Below are positions 11,051 through 23,700 of a DNA stretch of 64,000 nucleotides, one piece after another (positions within the stretch are counted from its first letter, which is position 1; every line of letters starts with the position of its first letter). The notes under the pieces are model-generated. The model saw nothing but the letters and a program-made list of their open reading frames with translations, was not told the DNA's origin and did no database searches. The stretch is from Dryas octopetala. Its lineage: Eukaryota > Streptophyta > Magnoliopsida > Rosales > Rosaceae. The DNA is taken from assembly GCA_963921425.1 (NCBI GenBank), contig OY992840.1, positions 17,896,621-17,960,620 on the forward strand. Reading direction: 5' to 3'. The position numbers and the translations under genes were made by a program.

Positions 11051-11949
11051 ATTAATTTTTCCTGCCAATTTGTGCAATTTAAATGCTTCCATAAATTTCA
11101 TCCAACATTCTCATACATTTCCAACATCCAATTTCAACCCATATTCAAGTTAACAAAAAAGAATTACAAATCCCTCTACAAGTAGGGATAACCATAATCC
11201 ATATATAACCCCCTAAGCAACTTCAAAAATCTACACAAAATACAAGGCATATATGACTAGTTCTAAATTATGCACACCTATGACTAATAGATAATTATTA
11301 TCCAAAACCAATACAGATTTAATATAAGCAAAATTAAAAGGATTCATTTACATAGATAAAAGTTACCTAACTATACAGTAATATTCCTTAGTCCATAAAA
11401 TTCTGAAGATTACTTCCACAGTTTCCATATCATGTCCTTTTATTGAGAGTGTAATACTTGGGGTCTCTTTCTTTAGCCTAGGGAGCTCAACTTCCTCAAA
11501 AGCCTGCAATTATTAAAAGAACTCATCACATTGGCACATTATCCACACATAGTTGAAAATTGTCATAGGACCAAAGCAGCTAGCAACACTAAAAAAACTT
11601 CTAACCACAACCAATTGCATATTTATATATTGTAAGTCAACCATTACATACCATAAAATACTCAAGTGTTCCAAACTTGTTGACCAAAACATACTAGACC
11701 TATCAGCCTGCCATCTCCATTACATCACATATTAAAAATCATTCCCCTAAACAAAAGGTCCAAACGATGACCATGTAGACAAATCATTCCCCTAGCCAAA
11801 CAATGTGATTCTAAATAATTAAATTCATTTTCCTGATCAAATGTAGACAAAGCTAGATGACCATGTCGAGTGGAGAATAGTCCCAAAAAATGAAATCGAG
11901 TTTCCACTTGTACTTTTGCATGTACTGAACATATGTGTTGAAGATCTTA

Positions 11950-14900
11950 CCAAACAAAGTATGTGCAAGGCTGTTGTTCTCCATGTATTCATACACCAAC
12001 AATAACTGATTTCCTTCAATGCAACATCCGTACAGTTTAACAAGATTTGGGTGCTGTAAAGCAGAAATCATGCCTATCTCATTCACAAATTCACGATTTC
12101 CTTGCTTTGATTTTGAAGAAAGTTTCTTAACTGCGATTATAGTACCATCTAATAATTCGCCCTGCAATTTGTAATATAATACATTTGATGAATGTGGGCA
12201 TCCATAAGTACCATAGACCAAAGCATAGAAAAAACAAAAACAAAAACAAGAAGAAAAGTACTTACAAATATAGGGAAACAAAAAGGAGTTATAGCATACC
12301 TTGTAAACAGCTCCAAAGCCGCCTTCCCCAAGCTTGTTTGCAGCATCAAAGTTGTTAGTGGCAGCTTTAATTTGTTTATATCTAAAGAAACCAGTTTGCA
12401 GATCTAATCCTTTCAGATCTGTCCATGCATGTTACAAGGTTAGTATATTGAACTGCTTCTTAACTGGGAGTTTGGTGGCCTTTTGGCTTGTTAAACAACA
12501 TTGGAAAGAATAACACTAGGAAAGATTAAGCAACTAGAAGAGACAATTCAAATAAGAAATAGTTTATGAAGAGTTCTTAGAAAAGAAAGGAGTAAGTGGG
12601 GTAACTAGTGCAGCACTAGTTGTAGAACAAAAAATGAATTTCTATTTATAACAGGTTTACATCAAGGATCGACATTAAGCCCCTTTAAACCAAACAGGTT
12701 AACTGTACCTTGTTCCCTAGATGACTTGCTTCCCAAACAGCCTTTCAACCAAAGAATGCCAAAAGTCATTAAAATAAGGCATAACGCTAAAACAACTCCA
12801 ATCACAATGAATATCTTCTTTTTGCTATCATCAGGCGGCTTGAAATCTAGAAGTGAAATAAGATCCAAGAACAGTGGTCATAAGAAAACCATGTATTACT
12901 ATAGCATAGTATAAAAAGAAAACTTATAACTTACTTACCAGACTCCACAGAGATAGCTGATATAAGAGAACCATATGTTCCTCTTGTTGGAACATTAGTT
13001 GTCCCTTTCCCAGCCCACTGAAAGCGGATCTCTAAAGTCTTAACAGTAACAACTGCTTTAAATACCTGAATTTCTTCCTTATCAACCCCTTGTGCTTCAT
13101 TTTCAATATCAAAATCCTTCAATACCCGTTTTTCCTGTAATAAATAACTATAATTAATTATTTGAGTGGAAAAATAAGAAAGAAGGGGAATGATCACGAA
13201 ATATATAAGGAAATTAGAGGAAGAAAGTCTACGTGGATAGGTGGTTATGTTTTGCGAGACAAAATAAAAAAACTGGAGAACAGTTAAATTTATCCAAATG
13301 ATTTAAAAGGGAAAAAGTAAGTAAACATAAAATTTCCAATTTATCTCATCCATGGTGAACATAAAAATTACTACCTGGATATAAACATCAAACATTCGTC
13401 TTCCAACACCATAATAAGACCTGTTGTCTCTGAGGACTATTTCCGCAAAGTGTAGTTTCACAGTGTAATTTCCATTTGCTAAGCAACGGGCATAATATGT
13501 GAGAGAAAGAGGAGAAAGTCGGGCAGTTCTGTACAGTTCAGAGTTGTTCATTTTGAGTGTGGAAATATTATTCGCTATATAGTCTTTGGTAGAACTCCAA
13601 ATATCCGAAAAATCACCAGTACTACTAAATCCCCAATTTGCTGAGCTCTGAACAAATTTTGCTGCACCTCCTGAGGTTTCATCTCCATCATACTTGATGC
13701 GTCCAATGGTAGTTGGTTTTCCACCACAATTAAGATGCAACGAATACTGGGAACAACTTTTAGTTAAGTTGAATAAAAAGTTAATGTTCACGATGACATT
13801 GCAATGACATTACTTGAATAAAAAGCAACAACTTTTAGTTAAGTTGCAAGCCTCAGTGGCACCAAACTGGAACCATGTGCCAGTTTTATAGAAGTAGTAG
13901 TTGCATAACACAACCAAGAAGCACTTATAGCCATATGACACTTTCAAAAACAAACAACTGTCAATGATGAGGCAATATGACGCTATATGATGCAGGTGAA
14001 GTCTCAAAATGAGATGACACCTTATACGCAGTCCAGGACTCAAGGCTAAGTAGCAGGAACTTACCTTCTTCTTCCCCCTTATGTATGGAAGAAGCCATCC
14101 AAACCTGCCTGTGGCCAAGTTGTACTTCCAAATCTGCTATACTTCTGATCTCTCCCTCAGAAAGGTCAAACTCTTCAACCACTGGACAGAAAATGAATAA
14201 TCCTGGATTAGGCTAGATTATCACATTCTTCAAGAGTTGCTATAAATATAATTATAAAATGAATCAAGATACAAAGCATAACATTTAGACTTTCCAATTG
14301 ACTTGCAAAAGGTATCAGAATAAAACAAGAGCTTCATTTGCATATACTGGCCAACATGTTAAGCCAAAAATGTTTATATATACGTTTTCATTGTGAAGCA
14401 TACCATATTTCAAGTCGCCAGAAAAGTTGATGACAAAAGGTGGGGCATGCAATAGCTGAAAGTGGATTGCCTGCATAGTGCTCTGTGCCATGCAACAAAA
14501 TCAATGAGAGCACAACAGAAGACCAGATTACTCCAATGCAATGCATAGCAGCACTTACCAATGGGACAATCAATGAAACAGCATACAAAAAGTATAAGAC
14601 AAATTAACTTAAGACAATATTTTATAGCCCTTTCATATTATATGGGCACAAAAGTGTACACTGAGGTTTGATTCTACAACAGATTTAATTACCTTTTGAA
14701 CATGAACTGAGGCAATTGCTAAGTATACTACATTATACAAAAAAAAAAAAACAAAAAAAAAAAAGGCATTAGCTCATGCAAAATTAATGAGGAGAAGTGA
14801 AAAGTGGAATATAATTCATTAAGTTAGAAGCTTACGTGTTGTTCTGTCTGGAAAAACTTCTGAACAAATTGCTGATGAAACAACAAAACTAGTTACTTTC

Positions 14901-16190
14901 ATATATCTAGTTAGTCAAAGAAAGTAAAGTAAGTTTATCTCAAGAAGGTTAAGAAAAAGAAGAGGAAATAGAGAAAGAGTCAACTCTTACAAGGTCTCTC
15001 GACAAGTTGTTGGAACAGAGCTCCCAGAAAAATTATTGTAAGAAAGATCTATATTGCTGCACACAAACATGAAGTTCCACATTAACAGGAATTCCAAGTA
15101 AATGACAATAGTATGCATACGATCCGAGTAAATGAAAAAGCTGAAGCAGAAAATATGTGTAAGGTTTTAGGATGAAGAAACATACTAGCGACTGTCTCTA
15201 TTTTTTATCCACTCTGGAAGCCCACTAAGCAAGTTACGTGTCAGATATCTGATCAGTGAGCAATATAAACAGACGTGAATAAACATTTATCTATATAAAT
15301 ACTGATTCAAAAGGTTACACAGAAAGAGGGGAAATTTAAAATTCCAAAAAATAATTTAATGTCACAATGCACCATCCAAGCTCTCAAGTGTGGAAACTAT
15401 AGGCCCATCCTTGGTACAGCTATGATTCCTAGGGAGAGAGTCTAGATGAATCCTAATTGTAACCATATTCTCTTTTTTTCTTGGTACATGAAAAAATATT
15501 GTACTCATATTCTCATTTGGTTAGAATGTCTCACTATCCAAAACTAGGCTGCCATATTAGAATCAATAGGAAAACTTCAAAATTTGATTGTGATACATGT
15601 AGAAACCAAGGGAAAGGCCCCTATATATCCCTATGTGAGCTAGCTACCATTATGAATTTACATTCCTTACATTGTGGCCAATTTCATTATATTTGCAAGA
15701 TTTGGAATGCTCCCTTCCAGTCTGTTGAAGCTAAGATCTCTGCAAGAGAGGAAAAAAAGGTAAAATTAGAAGTCATTGATTCATATGATATTGGGAACAC
15801 GGAAGAAAGTTTATCAAGTGACAATTCAGTGAATCTTACAGGCATGAATTAATAAGTTGCTCTCCAAGGCCCTGAAAGCGTAGCCTAGTGAAGGTCACAG
15901 CCAACCCAAACCAATTGGTACATCAAGATCAAAGCAATGTAAGAAAGATTCAAAACATACAAGGCTCGGAGAGTAGTTATGCTTCCCAAATAGCCAGGGA
16001 TAGGTCCTGATAAGTTGTTCACACTGAGAACCCTGCTCTGGGACATTACATTAGTTCAACTATTGACATGAGAATTTATTGGCAACATCAAGCATAAGTC
16101 TAGAAGGCACTTACAGAATTTCCAACTCTGTAGAATTCCATTCACGTGGTATTGAACCACTAAGGTAATTCTGGCCCAAATTACTATATG
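11950..16190 (-). pseudogene. Captured LRR-VIII-type malectin receptor-kinase fragment
   Basis: Read on the minus strand, LRR exons lie near 16190-16100 (NYLSGSIPREW) and 16035-15955 (NLSGPIPGYLGS). A malectin exon covers about 13770-13375 (YSLHLNCGGKPTTIG to RRMFDVYIQ), and a second runs about 13130-12945 (KTLEIRFQWAGKGT). A juxtamembrane/transmembrane exon lies at about 12850-12660 (IFIVIGVVLALCLILMTFGI). Kinase exons are at about 12415-12302 (NKLGEGGFGAVYK) and 12165-11950 (GTIIAVKKLS to NNSLAHTLFG). The order and motifs match the LRR-VIII-2 family. Introns are kept, so capture was at DNA level. The kinase stops after the N-lobe: no catalytic loop or DFG motif is present. It could make at most a kinase-dead receptor-like protein. 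Confidence 0.85.
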
Positions 16191-16339
16191 AGCAAGAAGA
16201 AAGAGTGCTATTAGAATAGAAACTTAATAGTTTTTAATTCGGCTGTAGCTTAAACAAAATTGGAGGATTATAAGTAAAGAAAAGCGAAAACTAGGGCATA
16301 AAATTTCTTCAATTTACCCACTGCTCATTAACCTTGTGC

Positions 16340-16740
16340 AATCAATCCATCAATTTCTGAGATTTTCAAAACCCTAACCTGACCTTCCTTGTCGCGCGCG
16401 CTCTCTCTCTCTCTCCCTCCCTCCCGCGCGCTCTCTCTTTCTCTTTCGCTGGCTCGGACTTGAAGATGCAGCATCGGCGGTCTTGGCAGATGAAGCGAAG
16501 GCGAGCGACGCAGGGGGAGCAGACCGCACACCGCACAGCTATCGTCCATGGCTATTCTTCTCTCTCTCCATCTGTCTATGTCGATCTCTGTCTCTGCGAT
16601 TGGATTCGGAGGTTGAAGAGAACGAGGGTGGTGAGTGTGGTCTCGATCAGTGAGGGTGTGAGAGAGAGAGAGCTTGGGGTGAGTAAAGTTTGAGAGTGTT
16701 TGTGTTTGAGAGAGGAGGGTATCGGGTTCAAGTATTTGGA
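16340..16740. other. CT/GC-rich gene-like segment inside the CACTA element
   Basis: The base composition changes sharply here: repeated CT/CTCC and gcgcgc runs, then a GC-rich stretch with agagagag. This looks like the 5' leader of a plant gene and may be a second captured piece or the receptor kinase's own 5' end. Frames exist on both strands but none has recognisable homology. Confidence 0.4.
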
Positions 16741-16759
16741 AATTAGTCCAAAAATTTAA

Positions 16760-17000
16760 GTAATAGTCTTCAAATTTTTATTTTATTTTTTTTAGCTGAA
16801 ACAAAGATATCAGTAAGGATTTAGATATCGGTTTTTACAGAATAATAACTTATACCGAAAAATTAGATATCAGATTTAAAAATGTGGCGATATATAAATG
16901 TATTTAGAAATCAGTTTTAAAAAACTAAAAATCTAACTGATATAAAAAACTTCTACTATATCAATTTTGTTAAAACTGATATCTATGTAGTGATATCTAA
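16760..17000. repeat. CACTA right subterminal repeat region
   Basis: Short units such as agatatcag, agatatcgg and gatatctaa are repeated in both orientations, mirroring the left subterminal array. Confidence 0.75.
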
Positions 17001-17642
17001 TGGGGTACTTCCTAGTAGTGATTGCCTGTAATCAAAATGTTCAGCACCAAATCAATTTAACTTTAGATAGCTCATAGCTTATACACAACAGATAAAAAAG
17101 CAATAACAAAGGATCTGCCATTTGAATGTACCCGATGTGGAGGAAACCTTACAGACAAGAGTTTAAGAAGATGCTTAGCCCTTATAAAGGATTTAGTCCT
17201 TTTGGTTGTTGAGACTGTCATGGAACGCTCATCCTGACCATATATAATTAGAAATACAAATTTAATATGTGCACATATCATCAAATCACACATGCATCAT
17301 CTGAAATAATCCACTGGTCAAAATATAGAGTGGATTTCACAAATTCATATTTACAAATTCAACATAAGAGAGTTTTCAATTGAAAAAACAACATTATATT
17401 TAGCATGACATACCAAATTCAATTCACATGAAATACCATGTTCTTCTAGAGCAGATTCCACAGCCGGCCAACCTTTTTGCAAACCTATTTTTGCAAAAAC
17501 AAAATAAATGCAGAAATTAGCGATTTGTTCTTTTAAATAATTACGATAATAACAATTTAAAAAATCTCAATAATGGAATAAGTTCTCATGAAAAATTGAA
17601 AATATGGCAGAAGGATGATATAGATTAATTTCACCTAAACTT

Positions 17643-17689
<47 letters not shown>

Positions 17690-17885
17690 TGCCACAATTT
17701 CTGAGCAGCCTAACAAACAAAGGAGAATTAGAACTAGAGAAGAATTAAGGTGTACCATCCTCTTCATCTTCATCGTAGTAGATAGAGAAAGAGGTGACTC
17801 TAAGCGTGCCATCATCGTTGAACAAGGTAACTTCAAGTGTGCCGTTTTCATCGTCTTCGATGTATATATCCTTGGTGTTCTCCAT

Positions 17886-18410
17886 TGTCGCTTGGTTTTG
17901 TTTCAGGTTTGGAATCCATAGAACGTAGAAACAGAAAAAAAGGCTACCCCTCCGACCGAAAAAATATAATTACAAATGAGTAATGAAATCTTTCAAAATT
18001 ACAAAACGTTGAATACTAAATTTTCTATTATATTTTAGTCAATCATAAATTATATTTTGATCAATACAGCCCCAGCCTATTACTAATTTTTCTTTAAGTT
18101 TGTTTTATCTTTTTGCCCTAATCCATTGTTTTTATTTGAACACGTGTCAGCTTTTGATTAGTTTTGACTTTTTTGTAATTTTTTGGAACTTCTATGGTAT
18201 TGGCAGTGACTGTAATTTCTAGTATTTGTTATGTCATTTTTTGTATAATGTATAATTTTATTTAATTTATTTTAGTCAATGGTAACTATTTTGAGATTTA
18301 AGAAATATTTATTGACCTATTTGTAATTTTGAAATATTTTATTGACTTTTTGTAAATAGTCCAAAAAAAAATTGTCACCCCCAATTTGCTTTCCTCACTC
18401 CATTCAAGAA
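17886..18410. other. AT-rich promoter-side spacer
   Basis: This is the upstream flank of the split KRR1-like copy. No element or exon is recognised. Confidence 0.4.
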
Positions 18411-18690
18411 TCACTACAAAAAATTAGATTAATCGGAAACCATTAAGTCATCTAATTGTGATCGAATAAATAAACAAACATAATGGTTTCAATAAACACT
18501 TAAAATGATAATCATTAACCAAATGCTTAAACAGTTTTTGATTTGTTTAATTTTTATAAGAAATTATCCTTCAATAGAGACTTAGAAAATACACAGTTCT
18601 CATCATTGAATTACAATGTAAAGTGAGTACCACAAGACATATCTCATTATGGCTAAAATGAGGTATACCTCATTTGAAGTGCCCCCTTAG
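18411..18690. mobile_element. Truncated hairpin MITE
   Basis: This matches the inner hairpin and right arm of the larger element at 26397-27176 (for example cataatggtttcaataaacac, attgaattacaat, gaggtatacctcattt). The left arm is missing, so it is a truncated relative. Confidence 0.6.
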
Positions 18691-18916
18691 ACTTAGTTTA
18701 GTATTGTTGTGAGAAAAAACTGTTGTGAAGTAAAACAGATGTGAAGTAAAGTCAGCTGTAAAGTAAAGCAATTGAGTGTTTGATAAACTATATTTTCAAA
18801 AGTGATGTGAGTGCAAAAAACAGTATCAAAGTGTTTGTTAAATTTTAATGTAAAATTGATGTGACTGTTTATAATTACTAAAATAGACATAATGTATTAT
18901 TAACCCTTATTACCCC

Positions 18917-19290
18917 AGGGGGCAGATCCATAGCATCCTATTTTTGATACAAATTTTAACACAAGTTTTCAATGAGGCCCATTCCATATAGGATTTCAAT
19001 GATCCAAACTGTCTATTTTTTAAGTCTTCATTAAATGATCATCTTTGCAAAAAAATTAGATAAATTAGAAACCGTTTACTTACAAAGATTAAGTGGTTAA
19101 CAAAATAAACACTTGAAATGTTTAACATTTAATCTTTGTAGGTAAATGGTTTCCGATTTACCTAATTTTTTGGAAAAATGATATTTTAATAGAGACCTAC
19201 AAAATAAATGGTTCAGATTGTTAAACTCCTATATGAAATAGGCCCCATTGAAAACTTGTGTCAAAAATAAGATGCTATAAATCCTTTTCC
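18917..19290. mobile_element. Hairpin (foldback) MITE
   Basis: Two arms of about 185 bases form a near-perfect inverted repeat. At the left are atccatagcatcctatttttg and aagttttcaatgaggccc. The right arm reads as the reverse complement of similar text. The flanks share ATTACCC, a probable target duplication of 7-8 bp. It is non-coding. Confidence 0.75.
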
Positions 19291-20723
19291 ATTACCCTAT
19301 ATAATATGTTGCTGAACTAGATCACATTTATGGCTTTGATTCATCTTTTGTTTACTAGTTGGTATGTGCAAACCAGCACAACTTGTGAGAATATATGACC
19401 TTTAATCCCTTTATATATTATAATAAGAGCCATTTACAGGCCGGTCTAATTTTATTTCCTCTCTTAGACTAATACCTTAATGTTTTTTAATTTTTGACTG
19501 AGGTCCAAAAATATTGTCTAGATTTTTTTAATTTCAAAAATGTCTAATATTATTCTAAAATTAATAATATTTAAATCTTAATATTATCATAATATTATTC
19601 TAGTTTTATATTATCTTAATATTATAATATTATCATATTATTCTAAAATTAATTGTAGGATTTAAATTATATTAATCTAATAAAAATGCATCATCCTAAA
19701 AAATAGAAAATAATCAAATAAGGAAAAAAAAAATTTTATGGGTACATTTCAATTGTACCAATTGATCGATGGTTGTCGGTGTTTATGTTATGGTTTAACT
19801 CTAGAATTTTGGGCGCTCAAAATCTCAGAGCTAAATCGTAACACAACGCCTCCACCAAGCTCATTCTATACCCTAGAAGGGAATGAGGTGAAAAGATGGG
19901 GATTTACCTTTCTCGGGAAATGAAGCAGCATGGCAGAGCGATCAGTGGCTGAAACCAAGCGTTCAAATCAAGTGCACATCTAATCGAATATATATATATA
20001 TATCAACCTAGGTATTGGTACAATTAAAATGTACCTATATATATACATAAACCTAGGTATTATTACAATTAAAATATACATATATATGCTTTTTTTTTAC
20101 TTGTTTGATTATTTTTCGATTTTGTGGGTTAATGTATTTTTTTTATATTTGTATAATTTAAACGGATATTTTCTTTTATTACTTTAAATTATAAAACATA
20201 AAAACTAGATAATAAGTCAAAATTTTTTAAAAGTTAATTTTTTGGACCTTAGCCTAAAAAATTAAATTTAAGTACAAATACAAATCTAAATTTCTATATG
20301 GTTTTAGTCCACTCCAAAATTGGACCTACTTTTATAATAATCCAGGTCGAAGCTCAGCTCGTCCTACAGATGAGCCATACCAAACGAGGCCAATTTAAAG
20401 TTTGGCTAGTCCAAGCTTGAGCTTAAGCAAATTAGCGCTGTTGTGTTAGTGCGCTGAGCACATGTGTATCTAGTCCCACTCGTCTCAAACCGTATACTTA
20501 GTTCACACTGAAAGATGTGATATTAGATTTTTGAGGCAACAATGGCCGTCACTGTAAGAGAAATTAATATGCAGTTACAAATTGACTTCACATTTAACGG
20601 AATGGCTCATTGAATGGGTGCATTACAGATTATTGTCTCATATGCAATGCAATATCCAACTCATTGACTTGCGTCTCAAGACATAAGCAAAGTACACAAA
20701 CTCAAATATGAAAAAGCGTCCAC
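19291..20723. other. AT-rich spacer with decayed repeats
   Basis: A direct repeat (caacctaggtattggtacaa and a near copy) lies at about 19997-20080. Weak inverted similarity between about 19440-19520 and 20240-20340 (both reading ggtccaaaaa with actaa nearby) may mark the ends of an old element. The last about 90 bases resemble 44755-44830. No gene is recognised. Confidence 0.4.
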
Positions 20724-23700
20724 TTAATTATTGTCTTCTTCTTCTGGTCCATATACTTTAACATGCCATCCAAAGTCCGTTCCTGTAATGATTATAGTTG
20801 GTCGCAGGTCCAGGCTTGGCCTTGGGAGTGGGGAGGATGGGGGTGAGGACTCGATGGAATGGGGTGGGCTGCTACTTCGAATTGCTTCTTTTCTTTTGCG
20901 TTTGCCACTGTTTGGTCCTCTGTTACAATTGATTACACCATGATTAGATAGCTGGACGCATAAGATTAGTAAAACAACATAAATAAGAATAAAACAGACC
21001 GACAAATAAGTCAATAAGATTCAAAGGATTGTTGTGTTTTTAATAGTTTCGTTGGACAGATGAAGTAACAAATTTGATACCTCTAGTGAAGAGGAGGTGG
21101 AATTTTATGGGACAAAGGGCATTACTGTGGGCTTCAGTATTTTCACAATTTCACGAAATACCTTTTCATCAACTTTTTTTCAGATTGGAGGGCTGTTGTT
21201 ATCTTGGGTGATCAGTGCTATTTACTATGTTTTCATTATATTTTTGTTAGTTGTAATGTGTTTTCTGTATACAGAGACCATTAAACTTTTTCATTTTAAT
21301 TAATGAACTCTTGTTTCTAATAACAAAACAAAGAAAAAGAGGGCTGTTTACCAAGGTAATATTTCACCATAAAAGAAAGCAAGCATATATTTTGATGTGT
21401 GCAGGATCCCATTCATTTCTGCCTAAGCCCAATTAATTTGTGAAGGAGGCCAATTGATAGATTAGTTATGCGAAATTTTGACAACTTAGATCAACCAAGT
21501 TTTTCATTCTTTTTCTAGTTTTTGACTAAGAATATTCAATTGGAAATCAACTCTGTGTGAGAGAAGCAAACCAACTACTTTTAGGGGAAAAACATACCCA
21601 CATGCCCAGACATTCTCCACTGGGTTCCGCTTTGATAGAATACTTGTATGCCAAACAGTCCACTCACAGTTTTCCTGTCAAAAGAATTAGAACTCTAAAA
21701 ATGACTGAACAGTGCAAACAGTAGGCTATACACCTTTTTCTTGGAAAAGAAACTTCCACAGGGTGTATACACCCTATGTGTACATCCCTCTCATCACATG
21801 ATAGCAGCATGTTTTGTACTATTCTGTTAAGATAATCACATTTAGTTGGTAATAACTGCATAAACATACAAAAGCAACAACAAAAAATGGGGATGGATAA
21901 ATTTATAAACCCTACAGGAAATCAAATTGAACTAGTATTAAAATGGAGTTGAAGTTAAAATGTAAGAAGTAGTTTACTGAAGAAAAAAAACAAACAAACA
22001 AAAGATTTAAGTTCCATGATTTTTCTAACTTCAACAACAGTGCGAAAACACCAACAAAATTTCCAAGAATATTATACCTTTTTATAATTGAGTAAAATTA
22101 ATAAAAAGAAGAGTAGAGGATGCAAAGAATCAACACCAGAAGACAAGAAGTGGAAAGAGTCAGCTGACCACTCAAACAAACATCTTGAAGACTGGGCTTC
22201 AATCCATAAACGAATACTTGAATTCACTTGTAAATATTTATTTCATAAATACTAAACTTAAAAGACAAAGAAACATATATAAATGTGAAAAAATAGAAAT
22301 AAAAACCTGCAGATACGTCTGAATCTCGCTATTGCTATTTCCCAGTTGAATGATTTTGTTGGATATGCGTGTTAAATGTCCAATATTCCCTATCCTAGGT
22401 GGGGATCTACCCTCAGCAGGAATTGTTGGCTTGTTTGAATGAGCTGCCAATGTGAAATTCTTTTCTGCTTGAAGTATTTTTCCAACTAGATCACACTCGC
22501 AAAGAAGATGTTGTACAAGAGTAGCACTCTTGCTTTCCAAACATGATACTATTATGTTCTCTATCTGGTGATGTGCACAGTTGTTAAATGGGTACCTGGA
22601 ATACTCAGAACAAAATTGGGGAATAAACATGTATTTAATTGTATCATTTCACTTTTTATAAAACAAGAAATTAAAACTCTGAACCTACTTAAAAAATAAG
22701 TCTAAAATTCTTTGTACTGCTCCAAGACAAATCAGTTCCTTCTCAACAGCTTCACTGCCAACCGTCAGTAATACTGAAATGAACTCTAATATCTTTACAC
22801 GATGTTTCCCAATAGGTGGCTGTAATTTGCCATATGTAGTTAACAACACATTGTCCACCGAAGGAACATCCAAAATCTTCAGCAAATTACCTGCAGGATA
22901 GTAGCCTGATTATCAGTATTTAGTTTTTATTCTCCTTCAAAGAACAAAATTTTGTCCTTCATAGTTCGCTAGCTTGTAGAGGTTAGATGTTAGGTTAGCA
23001 GCTCAATTGTTCTGTGCATAATCAACAAACATCCAACGACTAAAATTATGCAACCAGATTTTTTTTTTTTTTAATTAATATGGATGTCCAGAATTAACAC
23101 CAACTTAACTTAATGCAAGTACCATGCACCAAATTAAGGAGATAAATTTTTTACCTAGGCTCTCCAGCATGCACACAATAGTCTCGGGATTAGCAGTAAC
23201 TCTAGATCCATGAGTAATTTGACGTCCATACCTATATTCGCACGTTCCGAATTTTATCTTCCTTGGGTCTAACAAAGAGATGCATACTGACAAAGAGTTA
23301 ATGAGAACAGATTTTGGTCGTGAGTCCTCCAAAGCATGTCGAAATAATCTTCGTATAAAACTGCATAACATACATGTACATACGAACTTCAGCACAGAAG
23401 CTAGAGCAGAAATGAGTGAATAAGAATTTTTAGTACATGTAAGAAGAAAACAAATGCTACCTTGGGCTGGAGATTTTAGTAGAAAGTCCAGGTGGAGCAA
23501 ACCTTGTTATAGCACAAAGCGTCTCTGATGCATCACCATGCACTTCAGGAGAATCCTATAGAAATCATGCTCATAAGAATTTGCTCATTAACAGCAAATA
23601 AATCATCCTTCTATTGAGACTAGTAATAGACATATAGCTGAAAGGAACTATGCAATTTTCCTACAGGCAAATCGAAAATGCACAGCCTCTTTTAGTAAGC

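Larger units (their letters stand above)
10400..17020. mobile_element. 6.6-kb non-autonomous CACTA transposon carrying a gene fragment
   Basis: Both ends begin CACTACTAGGAAGTACCC, and the terminal inverted repeats match for 30 bases. The 3-bp target duplication ATT flanks the element (10397-10399 and 17021-17023), and the paralogue at about 25270-25280 shows the empty site. The subterminal regions are rich in short cGATATc-like repeats, as in CACTA elements where transposase binds such repeats. I see no transposase gene. The interior holds an antisense-oriented LRR/malectin receptor-kinase fragment with introns and a CT/GC-rich gene-like segment. These traits fit a Pack-CACTA (Pack-TYPE) element that takes in genomic DNA directly. 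Confidence 0.95.
9973..17885 (-). pseudogene. KRR1-like KH gene, 5' half, split by a CACTA element
   Basis: This is a close paralogue of exons 1-5 of the fusion gene at 20724-26145. Exon 1 is 17885-17756 (MENTKDIYIEDDENGTLEV). Exon 2 is 17484-17414. The AG used in the paralogue has become AA, but an AG a few bases downstream keeps the frame. Exon 3 is 17233-17132 (DERSMTVSTTKRTKSF). Exon 4 is cut after its fifth base by the transposon and resumes at 10399-10288. Exon 5 is 10029-9973. Everything 3' of exon 5 is absent. The CxxCxxCxxC insert in exon 4 is kept. KRR1 proteins are KH-domain components of the small-subunit processome. Apart from the insertion the frame is open, so inactivation may be fairly recent, though the lost 3' half predates or accompanies it. 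Confidence 0.82.

Noticed and set aside
15481-15852. 123-codon plus-strand open frame inside the CACTA element
   Set aside because: It lies antisense to the receptor-kinase fragment, between its LRR exons, and has no recognisable domain despite a few Cys/His residues.
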